Of a stretch of DNA of 64,000 nucleotides, positions 9,446 to 17,819 are shown piece after piece. The position numbers and the translations under genes are program-made. Position 1 is the stretch's first letter. Every line of letters begins with the position of its first letter. This DNA is from Rhizobium sp. 18055 (GTDB lineage Bacteria > Pseudomonadota > Alphaproteobacteria > Rhizobiales > Rhizobiaceae), in NCBI RefSeq assembly GCF_902706285.1, contig NZ_CACSKD010000001.1, positions 62,001 through 126,000 of the forward strand, written 5' to 3'. Under the pieces are notes generated by a model. It was given only the letters and a program-made list of their open reading frames with translations, searched no databases and had not been told where the DNA came from.

Positions 9446-10381
9446 ATGTTCCTGATCACGGGAGCAAACGGCTTTGTCGGCAGCGGCCTGCAGCAGACGC
9501 TGCAGCAACATGACCTTCCGTTCCGGGCGGCGAGCAGACGCGCTGGAGATAACCTGTGTGCCGTCGGCGACATAGATGCGAACACCGATTGGTCGGCTGC
9601 CCTTGATGGGATCGATGTCGTCGTCCACCTCGCCGCGGTCAACCAGAACGTTGTCGAGGGATCGCCTGCCGTTCTTGAAGCCTATCGAAAGGTCAATGTT
9701 GACGGCACGATGAACCTCGCGAGACAGGCCGCAGCCGCCGGTGTCCGACGATTTGTTCTCGTCAGTTCCATCAAGGCAAATGGCGAAGCGACATCACCGG
9801 GCAGGCCGTTTGCCGCCGCGGATACACCCGATCCGCAGACGGACTACGGTACCACGAAGCTCGAGGCCGAGCAGCGGTTGCACGCATGGTCCCGCGATAG
9901 CGACATGGACGTGGTTGTTATCCGCCCGCCACTGGTTTACGGCCCCGGCATGCGCGGCAGCTTTGATGCACTTGTGGGGCTTGTCCGCCGTGGTTTGCCA
10001 TTGCCGTTTGGCTCCATCCGCAACCGGCGATCGATGGTCTATCTCGAGAACCTGACCGACCTCATCGTCACGACAGCCATTCATCCTGACGCTGCCGGCG
10101 GTACGTTCATCGCAGGCGATGGACAGAGCCCATCGACGCCGGAACTGCTGCGGCTCATCGCGGCGGCCATCGGAGCGCCTATGCGCCTGTTGCCGTTTCC
10201 ACCGGTTCTGCTGGAAGCGGCAGCCCGTCTGGTCGGTAAACAGGATCTGGTATATCGCCTTACGCGCTCGCTCGAAGTCGATATATCGGAAAACAAGGCG
10301 CGGCTTGGATGGACACCTCCGTTTGAAATGCGCGAGGGACTATCCCGTACGTTGGGCGCAAAGCTCGCCTCGGGACAATGA
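9446..10381 (+). CDS. NAD-dependent epimerase/4-keto reductase (WreQ-like)
   Basis: A 311-residue extended SDR. The nucleotide motif is ITGANGFVGSGL at the N-terminus, HLAAVNQN marks the epimerase family, the serine is in VLVSSIKANGE and the YGTTK motif carries the catalytic Tyr and Lys. VIRPPLVYGPGMRG and the C-terminal segment are typical of nucleotide-sugar epimerases/reductases of the WbpV/GalE-like group. ATG 9446 has GGAGC five bases upstream. Placed directly after the 4,6-dehydratase it probably reduces or epimerises the 4-keto-6-deoxy product, giving UDP-QuiNAc or UDP-FucNAc. Its stop is one base before the next start. Confidence 0.85.
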   Translation: MFLITGANGFVGSGLQQTLQQHDLPFRAASRRAGDNLCAVGDIDANTDWSAALDGIDVVVHLAAVNQNVVEGSPAVLEAYRKVNVDGTMNLARQAAAAGVRRFVLVSSIKANGEATSPGRPFAAADTPDPQTDYGTTKLEAEQRLHAWSRDSDMDVVVIRPPLVYGPGMRGSFDALVGLVRRGLPLPFGSIRNRRSMVYLENLTDLIVTTAIHPDAAGGTFIAGDGQSPSTPELLRLIAAAIGAPMRLLPFPPVLLEAAARLVGKQDLVYRLTRSLEVDISENKARLGWTPPFEMREGLSRTLGAKLASGQ

Positions 10382-10382
10382 A

Positions 10383-10961
10383 ATGGCAGGCAAGGTGAAC
10401 CAGTTGATCAAAAGGCTCTTCGATTTGTGCGCGGCATTTGGCGGCCTTGTTGTCCTGTCTCCGGTATTGCTCGTGCTGACCATCATGATCAGGCGGTCAT
10501 CGCCTGGTGGCGCCTTCTTCCTGCAGAAGAGGGTTGGCATGAACGAGGTGCCGTTCACCTGCATCAAATTTCGATCGATGGCCGCCGGAACGCCAAATGT
10601 CGGATCACATGATGCCGCAGAAGCCTGGATAACGCCCATCGGCAAGACGCTGCGCGCCTATAAGCTCGATGAACTGCCGCAGTTGTGGAATGTGTTGACC
10701 GGCGATATGAGCCTGGTGGGGCCGCGGCCTTGCCTGACAACACAGGCTGAAGTCATCGCCGCCCGACGAGCCAGGGGTGTGTTCGCCGTTCGGCCAGGGA
10801 TAACCGGCCTTGCACAAATCGCCGGCATCGACATGTCGACACCGGAAAAACTTGCGAAGGCTGACGCTGAGTATGTCAGAACTGCAAGCCTCTGGCACGA
10901 TGTGTGGATGATTGTCGGCTCCGTGATGGGCAAGGGCAAGGGCGACGCCGCGCTCAAATAA
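10383..10961 (+). CDS. small undecaprenyl-phosphate phosphoglycosyl transferase (WreU/PglC-like)
   Basis: A 192-residue monotopic phosphoglycosyl transferase. The N-terminal re-entrant helix (RLFDLCAAFGGLVVLSPVLL) is followed by the QKRVGMNEVPF and IKFRSM motifs, the catalytic DELPQLWNVLTGDMSLVGPRP stretch (Asp-Glu dyad), and the RPGITGLAQI motif. It lacks the extra membrane helices of WcaJ/WbaP. The family moves sugar-1-phosphate from UDP-sugar to undecaprenyl phosphate, starting a glycan chain. The tight spacing to the dehydratase and SDR genes suggests the sugar those enzymes make is the one loaded. Confidence 0.9.
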   Translation: MAGKVNQLIKRLFDLCAAFGGLVVLSPVLLVLTIMIRRSSPGGAFFLQKRVGMNEVPFTCIKFRSMAAGTPNVGSHDAAEAWITPIGKTLRAYKLDELPQLWNVLTGDMSLVGPRPCLTTQAEVIAARRARGVFAVRPGITGLAQIAGIDMSTPEKLAKADAEYVRTASLWHDVWMIVGSVMGKGKGDAALK

Positions 10962-11044
10962 GCGACGGGCCGCATCCGCTTTTCGAGCAGGCCAGCAGAA
11001 AACTGCCGGGCGCCCCGGTTCTGCCCTGTCGGTCGATCTTCCCT

Positions 11045-12373
11045 TTACGAGCCAGCGTTGACGGTCAACGGTGCGTGCGCATTCAATCGAGTGCCGGCTC
11101 TGGTGAGCCGCATATTGCACCAGCATGCAAACGCCGAACTCACCAGCGACAAGCTCTCGCCAAGCGCCAGCCGATTGTTGGAATTGCTGAGCAAGGTCAG
11201 CGCAAAGAAGAAAATGCAGACGAGATAGGTGTGCATTGCCGCGCGAGGGATAACGCCTTGACGATACGCCTTGCAGACCGAGAAAATCAGGCTGGCAAGA
11301 ATGATTGCCATGACGAAGGCGCCGAATAGGCCGAAACGGACAAGAATTTCGAGATAGCCGTTGTGAAGCAAGGTGTAGGGGACGCCCGTATAGCGTGCCT
11401 CATGCCAGCGGTCCAGCCACTCATTCCCCCATCCGAAGATGGGCGCGGACGAAAAAACCTCCCAACCGTTTGACCACAACTGCAGTCGCTCGTCCATGGC
11501 TACCGGCGTGGCTCCAGATCCGATTGTCTGCGCCACCGTGTGGCCGACCTGATTGCCGCCGAAAACGCCGTGAACCATCGAAACTGCGGCTTGCAATGTG
11601 GGGCCCGCGGTTTGGGCGAGGTTGTCACGGACGAGGTATATTCCCGCCACCAGCAAAATACCCGCGCAGCCGATAGCCAGCGCCCCGGCACGCAGCTTGA
11701 TGTACCGCAGGGTGATCAATCCCAGAATGGGAAGGGTAATCACCATCGCCAGCCACACACCTTTTGACTTCGCGCCATAGATCGCGATCAGACAGAGAAG
11801 CAAAACCAATGGCGCTACGACATAGGCAAAACGGGCGAACTGCCTGCTGCTGTCCTGCTGCTTTATATAGTGGAGCAGCCAGAACGTCGCGGCAATGGCG
11901 ATCAAGCCGCAGGCGACGGCGCCATGGATCTGGTTGTGCATGATCAACGGTCGAACGGCGACGCCGCTGGCGATCTCGCCCGCATCAAGCGAAATGGTCA
12001 CCGCGAGCATCATCAATGCTGTCGCAAAGAAGACGGCGATGATCTTCTCCATCTCGCTTTCATAGAGCGCGAAGGCGACGCCGAGAATCGGGAAGAACAG
12101 CGGGAAGGCGTAGAGCCAGTCAGATCCGCCAAGGTCATGCTGTGAGGTGGTGAAATAGATGAACGCAAAACGAAGGAGCACATAGCTGCCCCATCCGATG
12201 CAAAGCCAACCCAGCCAGTTGGTCCGCGGTCGCGCCGGCTCCTTCAGATAGTAGAACAGGGCGATAAAGGCGAGCAATGCCGATGCGTAGCGATAGGTGT
12301 CGCTCTCCACCAGCAACGGGGACGCGGCCAGCAGCCAGCACAGGCTGCCGAACACTTTGAGAAAGGGGCTCAT
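11045..12373 (-). CDS. O-antigen ligase/polymerase-like membrane protein (Wzy_C family)
   Basis: About 442 residues with roughly ten or more hydrophobic segments and a long periplasmic loop between ~265 and 350 containing ERLQLWSNGWEVFSSAPIFGWG and HNGYLEILVRFG, the pattern of Wzy_C/WaaL proteins; the HNGYLE motif is characteristic. It would polymerise or ligate lipid-linked glycan at the periplasmic face. ATG 12373 was chosen; TTG at 12406 would add eleven residues, and neither has a good ribosome site. It runs convergent to the sugar genes, so it is a separate transcript serving the same pathway. Ligase versus polymerase cannot be decided. Confidence 0.83.
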   Translation of the reverse strand: MSPFLKVFGSLCWLLAASPLLVESDTYRYASALLAFIALFYYLKEPARPRTNWLGWLCIGWGSYVLLRFAFIYFTTSQHDLGGSDWLYAFPLFFPILGVAFALYESEMEKIIAVFFATALMMLAVTISLDAGEIASGVAVRPLIMHNQIHGAVACGLIAIAATFWLLHYIKQQDSSRQFARFAYVVAPLVLLLCLIAIYGAKSKGVWLAMVITLPILGLITLRYIKLRAGALAIGCAGILLVAGIYLVRDNLAQTAGPTLQAAVSMVHGVFGGNQVGHTVAQTIGSGATPVAMDERLQLWSNGWEVFSSAPIFGWGNEWLDRWHEARYTGVPYTLLHNGYLEILVRFGLFGAFVMAIILASLIFSVCKAYRQGVIPRAAMHTYLVCIFFFALTLLSNSNNRLALGESLSLVSSAFACWCNMRLTRAGTRLNAHAPLTVNAGS

Positions 12374-12720
12374 GCCGCTGGCGGCAACTTTGAAAGAAAG
12401 ATTCAAGACTGGTTTTTTCCGTGCGCGTGATTTGCGTCGATGCCGACGGCCGCCATCGTCGAAGCATGACTTTGGGCAAGGCCGTCGCAGGCATCCCAGA
12501 GTTATTTATCAAATCCATATTTACGAAAATAATGTGGCGGGCAAGGCTTGCGAAGACAAATACGCCGCCAAATAGCAGTGCCGCCCTGAGGTTGCATGCG
12601 GGCATTGTGGATAACCGAGGGGCGTTTTGCAGCGGATGACGGCGGAGGCATCAGCGACAGATGCCAATCCTGGTGTAATTCTCGGCAGTTCCGCCGCCGG
12701 CCCCTTCAAACGCATTCGTC
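12374..12720. other. non-coding stretch upstream of the Wzy-like gene
   Basis: About 350 bases between the start of the Wzy-like gene and the end of the small leftward gene at 12721. The frames open across it have no family features. It should hold the promoter of the leftward membrane-protein gene. No clear promoter or terminator was recognised. Confidence 0.5.
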
Positions 12721-12918
12721 TCAGTGCGTTGCGCGGTTCTTCTTTGAAATCGTCAAAATATAATCGTCTGCAACGTCGGCGATCGCCATGGCAATCTCAG
12801 CTGGCGAAAACTCGACATGCTGCTCGCCGAAAATCATCTTGTGAACTGCTTCTTCGATCTGCTGCCGGCATGCCGACAAGCGGTCGGCGTGACTAATTTC
12901 TATCTCAGGCACTTGCAT
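12721..12918 (-). CDS. conserved-looking small protein of unknown function (65 aa)
   Basis: A 65-residue, largely helical, acidic protein beginning MQVPEIEISHADRLSACRQQ and ending LTISKKNRATH. There is no membrane segment or signal peptide. ATG 12918 has GGGGAT about twelve bases upstream; a longer in-frame start at 13011 would add 31 residues of poorer quality. Composition and codon use look coding. It is divergent from the Cro/CI regulator of the YcaO-TfuA locus, across 360 bases, so it may share control with that locus. No family was recognised. Confidence 0.55.
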   Translation of the reverse strand: MQVPEIEISHADRLSACRQQIEEAVHKMIFGEQHVEFSPAEIAMAIADVADDYILTISKKNRATH

Positions 12919-13278
12919 GTGTTTTATCCCCGAATATGCTGCGCTGTAGCAACGTCTCGCGTCTGATTGCTCACCGGCAACGACCGCAAACGCGACCGCG
13001 GCCACACGCATGCCCCAATCTGCTCGCCATAGTATAGTGAGGAGGACGCATTGTTTGCGTGAAATCGCCGTGACACTATTTAAAGTGGTTTATCTCGCGC
13101 GTTACTCCTCATGGAATAGTTGCGATTTCCGCGGATAGCAGTCGGGTTATCCACCGTTTGCTCAACGCCAAAGACCAAAACGCCAAGAATTTTGTTTTGC
13201 GCTTTACTTTTAGTTGCATTTCTTCTCGGCGTCATCATTATGCACTGTGAATTCCTAATATTGCAGGCGGGGGACGCC
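12919..13278. other. intergenic region upstream of the Cro/CI regulator
   Basis: 360 bases, more AT-rich than the surroundings, especially 13060-13265. It must hold the divergent promoters for the small gene at 12721 and the regulator at 13279. An open frame continues leftward from the regulator but reads as low-quality hydrophobic sequence. No convincing operator palindrome was found. Confidence 0.45.
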
Positions 13279-13722
13279 ATGAAGGCGAAATCTACGAACG
13301 CGATCGATGGCTATGTCGGGGAGCGGGTAAGGCTCCGGCGCAAGATGCTGGGCATGAGCCAAGCCAGCCTGGCAGAAGCCCTTGGCATAACATTTCAGCA
13401 GATACAAAAATACGAAAAGGGCATCAACCGCATCGGGGCCAGCAGGCTTCTGCGAATGGCCGAGATTTTCGGTGTCCAGGTCGGCTTCTTCTTCGACAAT
13501 GGCGTGACGGCTGCCGGTGACGACAGTCTGCGGCCGGAAACGGACGCCGTGGCGGTTTTCATGGCATCGAAAGAGGGCCTGGCGCTCGGCAAGGCCTTCA
13601 TCGCGATAGAAGACCCCAATGTTCGCCAAAAGTTGCTTGCCCTGACGCGAAGTCTTGGCTCCTCTGGTATCGTTGTGATTGAGCGCGATGGCCTGGACCA
13701 GGCGCAAATCGAAGGAGCATAG
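13279..13722 (+). CDS. Cro/CI (XRE) family transcriptional regulator
   Basis: A 147-residue protein. The N-terminal HTH_3 domain (about residues 10-65) reads VRLRRKMLGMSQASLAEALG and ITFQQIQKYEKGINRIGASRL, the form widespread in rhizobial Cro/CI regulators. The C-terminal ~70 residues lack a known ligand domain. ATG 13279 is preceded by a G-rich GGCGGGGG segment. Its stop (13720-13722) is four bases from the GTG start of the SARP-like gene and the ribosome site of that gene lies inside it, so the two are translationally linked. A role in controlling the YcaO-TfuA locus is inferred from position. Confidence 0.88.
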   Translation: MKAKSTNAIDGYVGERVRLRRKMLGMSQASLAEALGITFQQIQKYEKGINRIGASRLLRMAEIFGVQVGFFFDNGVTAAGDDSLRPETDAVAVFMASKEGLALGKAFIAIEDPNVRQKLLALTRSLGSSGIVVIERDGLDQAQIEGA

Positions 13723-13726
13723 ACCG

Positions 13727-15571
13727 GTGTATCATCTGCAGACATTCGGCGATCTGCAATTGACCGATGCAAACGGCGATGCCGTTCGCTATCCGGCCAA
13801 GGGTCTTCAGATGATGGCCTATCTCTATACGCTTAAAGATCATGTGCTCAGCCGCCACGAGTTGGCGTCGTTTCTATGGGCTGATGCGGATGCAGAGCTG
13901 GCGGGCCTAAACCTGCGCAAGCTGATATCGCGCATTCGCGCCTTGGATGGCGACCAAATCGCGCCGCCTTTGGAGATCACCTCGACGGCTATTCGGCTGG
14001 TGACTGCGGTGGTGGAGACTGACCTGCAGGTTCTGACGTCATCTGGTGCTCCGATGATACGGCTGGAGGCAATCAGTGTGCTTCTGCAACGTGGCTTCCT
14101 GGCTGGCGCGCGCGCAACCACAAAGCCGATAGAGGAATGGATCACACGTCAGAGCGTGGATCACAGGCTGATTTTGCGAGAGGCGCTTTTGCAGGCTGTG
14201 CCGGTTGCCGAGGGCGCGGACGATTTTCGCCTGCTGTCGGGTGCCGGTCTTTTCCTTCTTGAGAAGGACCCTGACGATGAGCCTGTGCGTACCATGCTCC
14301 GCAAATTTCCGGGTGGAGCCGGTCTTAGCGAAGGCGGAGAAAGACCCACACCGCTCACACTTTATCCGGCGTCGGCTCGTGCGGACTTTGTCCCAGCCGC
14401 GGAAGTCCCAATTGATCTGACGCGCGCCGCACCGCCCCCCCGGCTGGTTCTGTTGCCGCCGACGGCCGAGGGCAATGCGCCTGGACTGCCGCTTGCGCGC
14501 GCGCTCGTCGAAGATGTAACGATAGAACTCTGCGCGCTGAGAAACATTTCCGTGGTTGCGCCGCACACTGCCGAGCAAATTCGCCGCGACGCCGATAAAT
14601 CGACGGTCGTGGCCCGTCATTCGATTGCTTATCTCCTTGATACCAAACTGTCGGGCGAGGGGCTTTACGCACAACTGGTCTATTTCCCGACGGATGAAAT
14701 CCTCTGGGCAAGTCGCTTTCCGATGACGCAGGAGACCCTGCCTCTGCAGCGGCGTATGATCGCGCAGCGTCTGACGTTTTCCGTCGCGCAGGAATTGGCG
14801 AAGAACGAAGCGTCCCGTTTGAACATGGAGGCCGATCCGCAAGCCTACCACGCGTATCTGGTGGGAGCGAGTTTGATGGGCAAGCTGACTTTGCCTCATA
14901 TCCGCAGAGCGCGATCGGCGTTCAAGGAAGCGCTGCGCCACAACCATGACTTTGCGCCAGCCTTCACCGGGCTGTCGCGAACATACACCAGCGAGTGGCT
15001 TGTGACGGCGCAGGGCGATCCGGAACTGCTGCGCGCGGCCGAAATTAATGCGATGAAGGCGATCGAACGGGACGGCGGATCGGCGGGGGGTCATCGAGAA
15101 CTGGGTGTAACAAAGCTCTATCTTGGCGACGTGGATGAGAGCGTCGCGGCGCTCAGTCTCGCGGAGGATCTGAGCCCGCATTTTGCCGATGTCATCTACA
15201 GCCACGCCGACACGCTGGTGCATGCCTCGCGTCCGGGGGACGCGCTGGCAAAGATAGAGAAGGCGATGTCGCTTAATCCGATTTCGCCTGATGCCTATCT
15301 CTGGTGCGCGGCTGGGGCGAGCTTCTTTCTTGAACAATATGACCGGGCCATCGGCTATGTCGATGCCATGAAGGACAAGGCGCCGGCCCATCGGATCGCT
15401 GCTGCCGCGTGCGCCATGGCGGGTGATCGAAAACGGGCGCAAGTGTTCCGGCAGCGCGCCAATGCACTGAACCCGGTCTTCGACTTGGAAAAGTGGTTGG
15501 CTGTTGTTCCCTTCAAGGAACAATGGCAGAAAGATCTCTATCGTGAGGGCCTGTTACGGGCCGGTTTTTGA
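13727..15571 (+). CDS. SARP-like/OmpR-type HTH regulator with TPR repeats
   Basis: 614 residues starting at GTG 13727, with GAAGGAG about ten bases upstream. The first ~95 residues form an OmpR/PhoB-like DNA-binding domain as in SARP activators (FGDLQL, SRHELASFLWAD, LRKLISRIRAL). A BTAD-like helical part follows. Residues ~250-360 resemble the TolB-N/adenylate-cyclase-associated domain seen in CadC-like TPR proteins (LVLLPPTAEG, VVAPHTAEQIRRDADKS, LLDTKLSGEG). The C-terminus is TPR helices (AFKEALRHNHDFAPAFTGLS; AMSLNPISPDAYLWCAA). No transmembrane segment is seen. It is immediately upstream of the 71-aa ORF, YcaO and tfuA and probably activates them. Confidence 0.83.
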   Translation: MYHLQTFGDLQLTDANGDAVRYPAKGLQMMAYLYTLKDHVLSRHELASFLWADADAELAGLNLRKLISRIRALDGDQIAPPLEITSTAIRLVTAVVETDLQVLTSSGAPMIRLEAISVLLQRGFLAGARATTKPIEEWITRQSVDHRLILREALLQAVPVAEGADDFRLLSGAGLFLLEKDPDDEPVRTMLRKFPGGAGLSEGGERPTPLTLYPASARADFVPAAEVPIDLTRAAPPPRLVLLPPTAEGNAPGLPLARALVEDVTIELCALRNISVVAPHTAEQIRRDADKSTVVARHSIAYLLDTKLSGEGLYAQLVYFPTDEILWASRFPMTQETLPLQRRMIAQRLTFSVAQELAKNEASRLNMEADPQAYHAYLVGASLMGKLTLPHIRRARSAFKEALRHNHDFAPAFTGLSRTYTSEWLVTAQGDPELLRAAEINAMKAIERDGGSAGGHRELGVTKLYLGDVDESVAALSLAEDLSPHFADVIYSHADTLVHASRPGDALAKIEKAMSLNPISPDAYLWCAAGASFFLEQYDRAIGYVDAMKDKAPAHRIAAAACAMAGDRKRAQVFRQRANALNPVFDLEKWLAVVPFKEQWQKDLYREGLLRAGF

Positions 15572-15592
15572 GAACAGATTGGGGGAATCGAC

Positions 15593-15808
15593 ATGGCAGA
15601 TGTAGTGGTTTTTGGTGTTGCCGGAGAGACTGATCTCTGGATTGCCGATATGAAGGCGGGCACAGTCAATCGCCTAGACGCAATCACGGGCGATTTGGCT
15701 CAGGCAGCGGGCCTGCGGAAGTTTGGCGGGGCGTTTGTCAAAGACGTGGATTTCGCCATTGCGGTATCCTCAGCCAAAGAGGTCTTCGCCGGGCACGTTG
15801 TCGGCTGA
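15593..15808 (+). CDS. small unknown protein, candidate YcaO-TfuA substrate (71 aa)
   Basis: 71 residues, ATG 15593 with GGGGGAA upstream, 21 bases after the SARP-like gene. It starts MADVVVFGVAGETDLWIADM and ends VFAGHVVG. It has no cysteine, no signal peptide and no recognised domain; the pattern suggests short beta strands. It lies directly before the YcaO gene in the same reading frame, separated only by TGA at 15806. It could be a modified precursor peptide, an accessory protein, or the N-terminal part of a YcaO fusion interrupted by the stop. The precursor role is inference from gene order only. Confidence 0.6.
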   Translation: MADVVVFGVAGETDLWIADMKAGTVNRLDAITGDLAQAAGLRKFGGAFVKDVDFAIAVSSAKEVFAGHVVG

Positions 15809-15889
15809 AGTCTCATTCTGACGTTCCTTCCTGAAGGCGCCAGCTATTCGGACCGGATCATCTCCGCGTCCGAAACGCTGTCCCGCGTC

Positions 15890-17014
15890 ATGCCGCTATT
15901 GCCCGATTTCGGCGTGACACGTGTTGCGCGGCACACGGGGCTTGATCGTATAGGCATACCGGTCTGGTGTGCCTATGCGCCGAATGCCCACTCAATCGTC
16001 GTCGCGCAAGGCAAGGGTCTCGGCGACGAAGACGCCAAGGTCTCGGCGGTGATGGAGGCATTGGAGCGGGCCGTCGCTGCACGGCCCTGCGTAGACATTA
16101 TCTCTGGCACTGCAGGGACGCTGCAGGCTACGGGGCATCGCGTGGCCCTGTTGAACTCCCTGATTGGTCTGCACAAGGCTGATATCGGCCTGGACGAACA
16201 GATCGAATGGGCCCGTGCCAGGGAACTGCTGTCCGACACCCCCGTCTATGTCCCAATAGAGGCTGCCTGTCTCGACCAAACGCGCGATGCCCGATTCTGG
16301 ATGTCCTCGGACGGGCTCGCTTCCGGAAACAGCATTGAGGAAGCGACACTGCATGGCGTGCTTGAGCGTATCGAGCGCGACGCGCATGTCCTGTGGCAAA
16401 TTGGACGTGATATGACCAGGCATTCTCGCTGCGTGGACCCAAGGGGATACGGCGACCCTGCGATCGACGATCTGGTTGCGAAGATCGACACGGCCGGTCT
16501 CGCTCTTCGTCTGTTCGACATCACCAGCGATATTGCCATTCCATGTTTCACCGCGTTGCTGGCCCCGTCGAACGTCCTGTCCGATCCGGATGTACGCTTC
16601 GTGGAAGTCACCGGCGGGAGTGGCGCGCATCCTTCTCCAGTGCGGGCCGCGATACGTGCGGTGACCGAGGCCATTCAGTCGCGGTTGACCTATATCAGTG
16701 GCGCCAGGGACGATATCACGCCGCAGACCTTCCAGACGCCGCTGCCAGCGCAGACCCGGCAGGCGTTTGCCGCTATTCCGCTGCCGCCGGCGCCATCGCT
16801 ATCTCAGGAGCCGCTGTCGTTGCCGCTGCTTTTGGCGCACACGCTCGATCGTTTGCGCAATGTCGGCATCGATCTGGTTGCTGCCCTGCCACTGAGCGAT
16901 CCGATTCTGCCTTTCAGCGTCGTCAAGGTTTTCATACCAGCCCTCGAGAGCCCCGACGGTCAACGCGCGCGCCGCTATGGCAGCCGTGCAATCTCCAAGG
17001 CGCTGATGTCATGA
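15890..17014 (+). CDS. YcaO domain protein (ATP-dependent backbone-amide modifying enzyme)
   Basis: At least 374 residues. Conserved YcaO features: GVTRVARHTGLDRIGIPV, the QGKGLGDEDAKVSAVMEALER block with the nucleotide/metal-binding Ser and Glu residues, and the EATLHGVLERIERDAHVLW block. YcaO enzymes phosphorylate peptide backbone amides to make azolines or, with TfuA, thioamides. The tfuA start overlaps its stop (ATGA), so they are coupled. Oddity: homology to other YcaO proteins (segment YSDRIISASETLSRVMPLL) extends ~15-20 codons before ATG 15890, yet no ATG, GTG or TTG exists in frame back to TGA 15806. ATT 15815, CTG 15818 or read-through are possible. ATG 15890 has no ribosome site. 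Confidence 0.88.
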   Translation: MPLLPDFGVTRVARHTGLDRIGIPVWCAYAPNAHSIVVAQGKGLGDEDAKVSAVMEALERAVAARPCVDIISGTAGTLQATGHRVALLNSLIGLHKADIGLDEQIEWARARELLSDTPVYVPIEAACLDQTRDARFWMSSDGLASGNSIEEATLHGVLERIERDAHVLWQIGRDMTRHSRCVDPRGYGDPAIDDLVAKIDTAGLALRLFDITSDIAIPCFTALLAPSNVLSDPDVRFVEVTGGSGAHPSPVRAAIRAVTEAIQSRLTYISGARDDITPQTFQTPLPAQTRQAFAAIPLPPAPSLSQEPLSLPLLLAHTLDRLRNVGIDLVAALPLSDPILPFSVVKVFIPALESPDGQRARRYGSRAISKALMS

Positions 17015-17706
17015 AGATCCTGTTCGTCGGGCCAAGCCTGCCGGACGCCCGGCTTTTGGTTGAGGGCCAGAATATCCAGATCGCCGGTCCCGCAGTTCAG
17101 GGCGATGTCGCGGCGGCGGTGAGACGTGGCGCGACCGCGATCGGCATCGTCGATGGTGGGTTTGAGTACACGGCCCCGGTTCGTCACAAGGAAATCCTGT
17201 TCGCGCTGTCACAAGATGTTGCCGTCTATGGCGCGGCAAGCATGGGAGCTTTGCGCGCGGCCGAATGCAAGGCATTCGGCATGATCGGGGTCGGGCGGAT
17301 CTTCCATGACTACGATAGCGGCATCATTGTCGATGATGCCGATGTTGCGCTGCTGCATGCACCGGCCGAACTTGGATACAGGAGCCTGACGCTGGCACTG
17401 GTCAACGTCCGCGCGACTTTGGACGGGCTTGAACAAACCAACCGGCTTGCGCATGACGCCCGTATCCTGATCGAAACGTCAGCCAACCATATCTTTTTCA
17501 AGGATCGAACATGGCGGTCGGTGGTCGATAACTGCGCGGCGTTTGGCAGTGCGCAAAAAGCGGAGCTTGTGGCACTTTTGCGAGCCGGCGCCATCGACCA
17601 GAAGCGTGTCGATGCACTGTCTCTGATCGAGGTGCTCCAAGCCGCCGGCGGTCATCGCCCTGAACATGAGCGGTCTTGGCACTTCAATGAGACATTTCAG
17701 ATGTAG
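17011..17706 (+). CDS. tfuA: TfuA-like protein, partner of YcaO
   Basis: 231 residues with the family pattern: KILFVGPSLPDARLL at the start, GPAVQGDVAAAVRRGATAIGIVDG, then HKEILFALSQDVAVYGAASMGALRAAE and FGMIGVGRIF. TfuA was named for raising trifolitoxin yield in Rhizobium; in archaea a TfuA-YcaO pair introduces a thioamide, with TfuA thought to help deliver sulfide. ATG 17011 overlaps the YcaO stop by four bases. No other typical RiPP genes (dehydrogenase, protease, dedicated exporter) are adjacent, so this is a minimal pair. The C-terminal ~80 residues are less conserved. Confidence 0.9.
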   Translation: MKILFVGPSLPDARLLVEGQNIQIAGPAVQGDVAAAVRRGATAIGIVDGGFEYTAPVRHKEILFALSQDVAVYGAASMGALRAAECKAFGMIGVGRIFHDYDSGIIVDDADVALLHAPAELGYRSLTLALVNVRATLDGLEQTNRLAHDARILIETSANHIFFKDRTWRSVVDNCAAFGSAQKAELVALLRAGAIDQKRVDALSLIEVLQAAGGHRPEHERSWHFNETFQM

Positions 17707-17819
17707 CGACTGCTGGCCAAAGCGCATTGGCCCGGCGCACTCTTAAGTTGTTTCACGCTTTATTCACGGGCGTATAGCGGGTTGGTCCCATATGTTGTTT
17801 TCAGTTGGGGAGAATACAT

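Noticed and set aside
13120..13278. N-terminal extension of the Cro/CI regulator with a membrane helix
   Set aside because: The extension is AT-rich with no ribosome site, while ATG 13279 fits the usual family start.
17715..17732. Hairpin after tfuA as a terminator
   Set aside because: The stem is only six bases and no T run follows.
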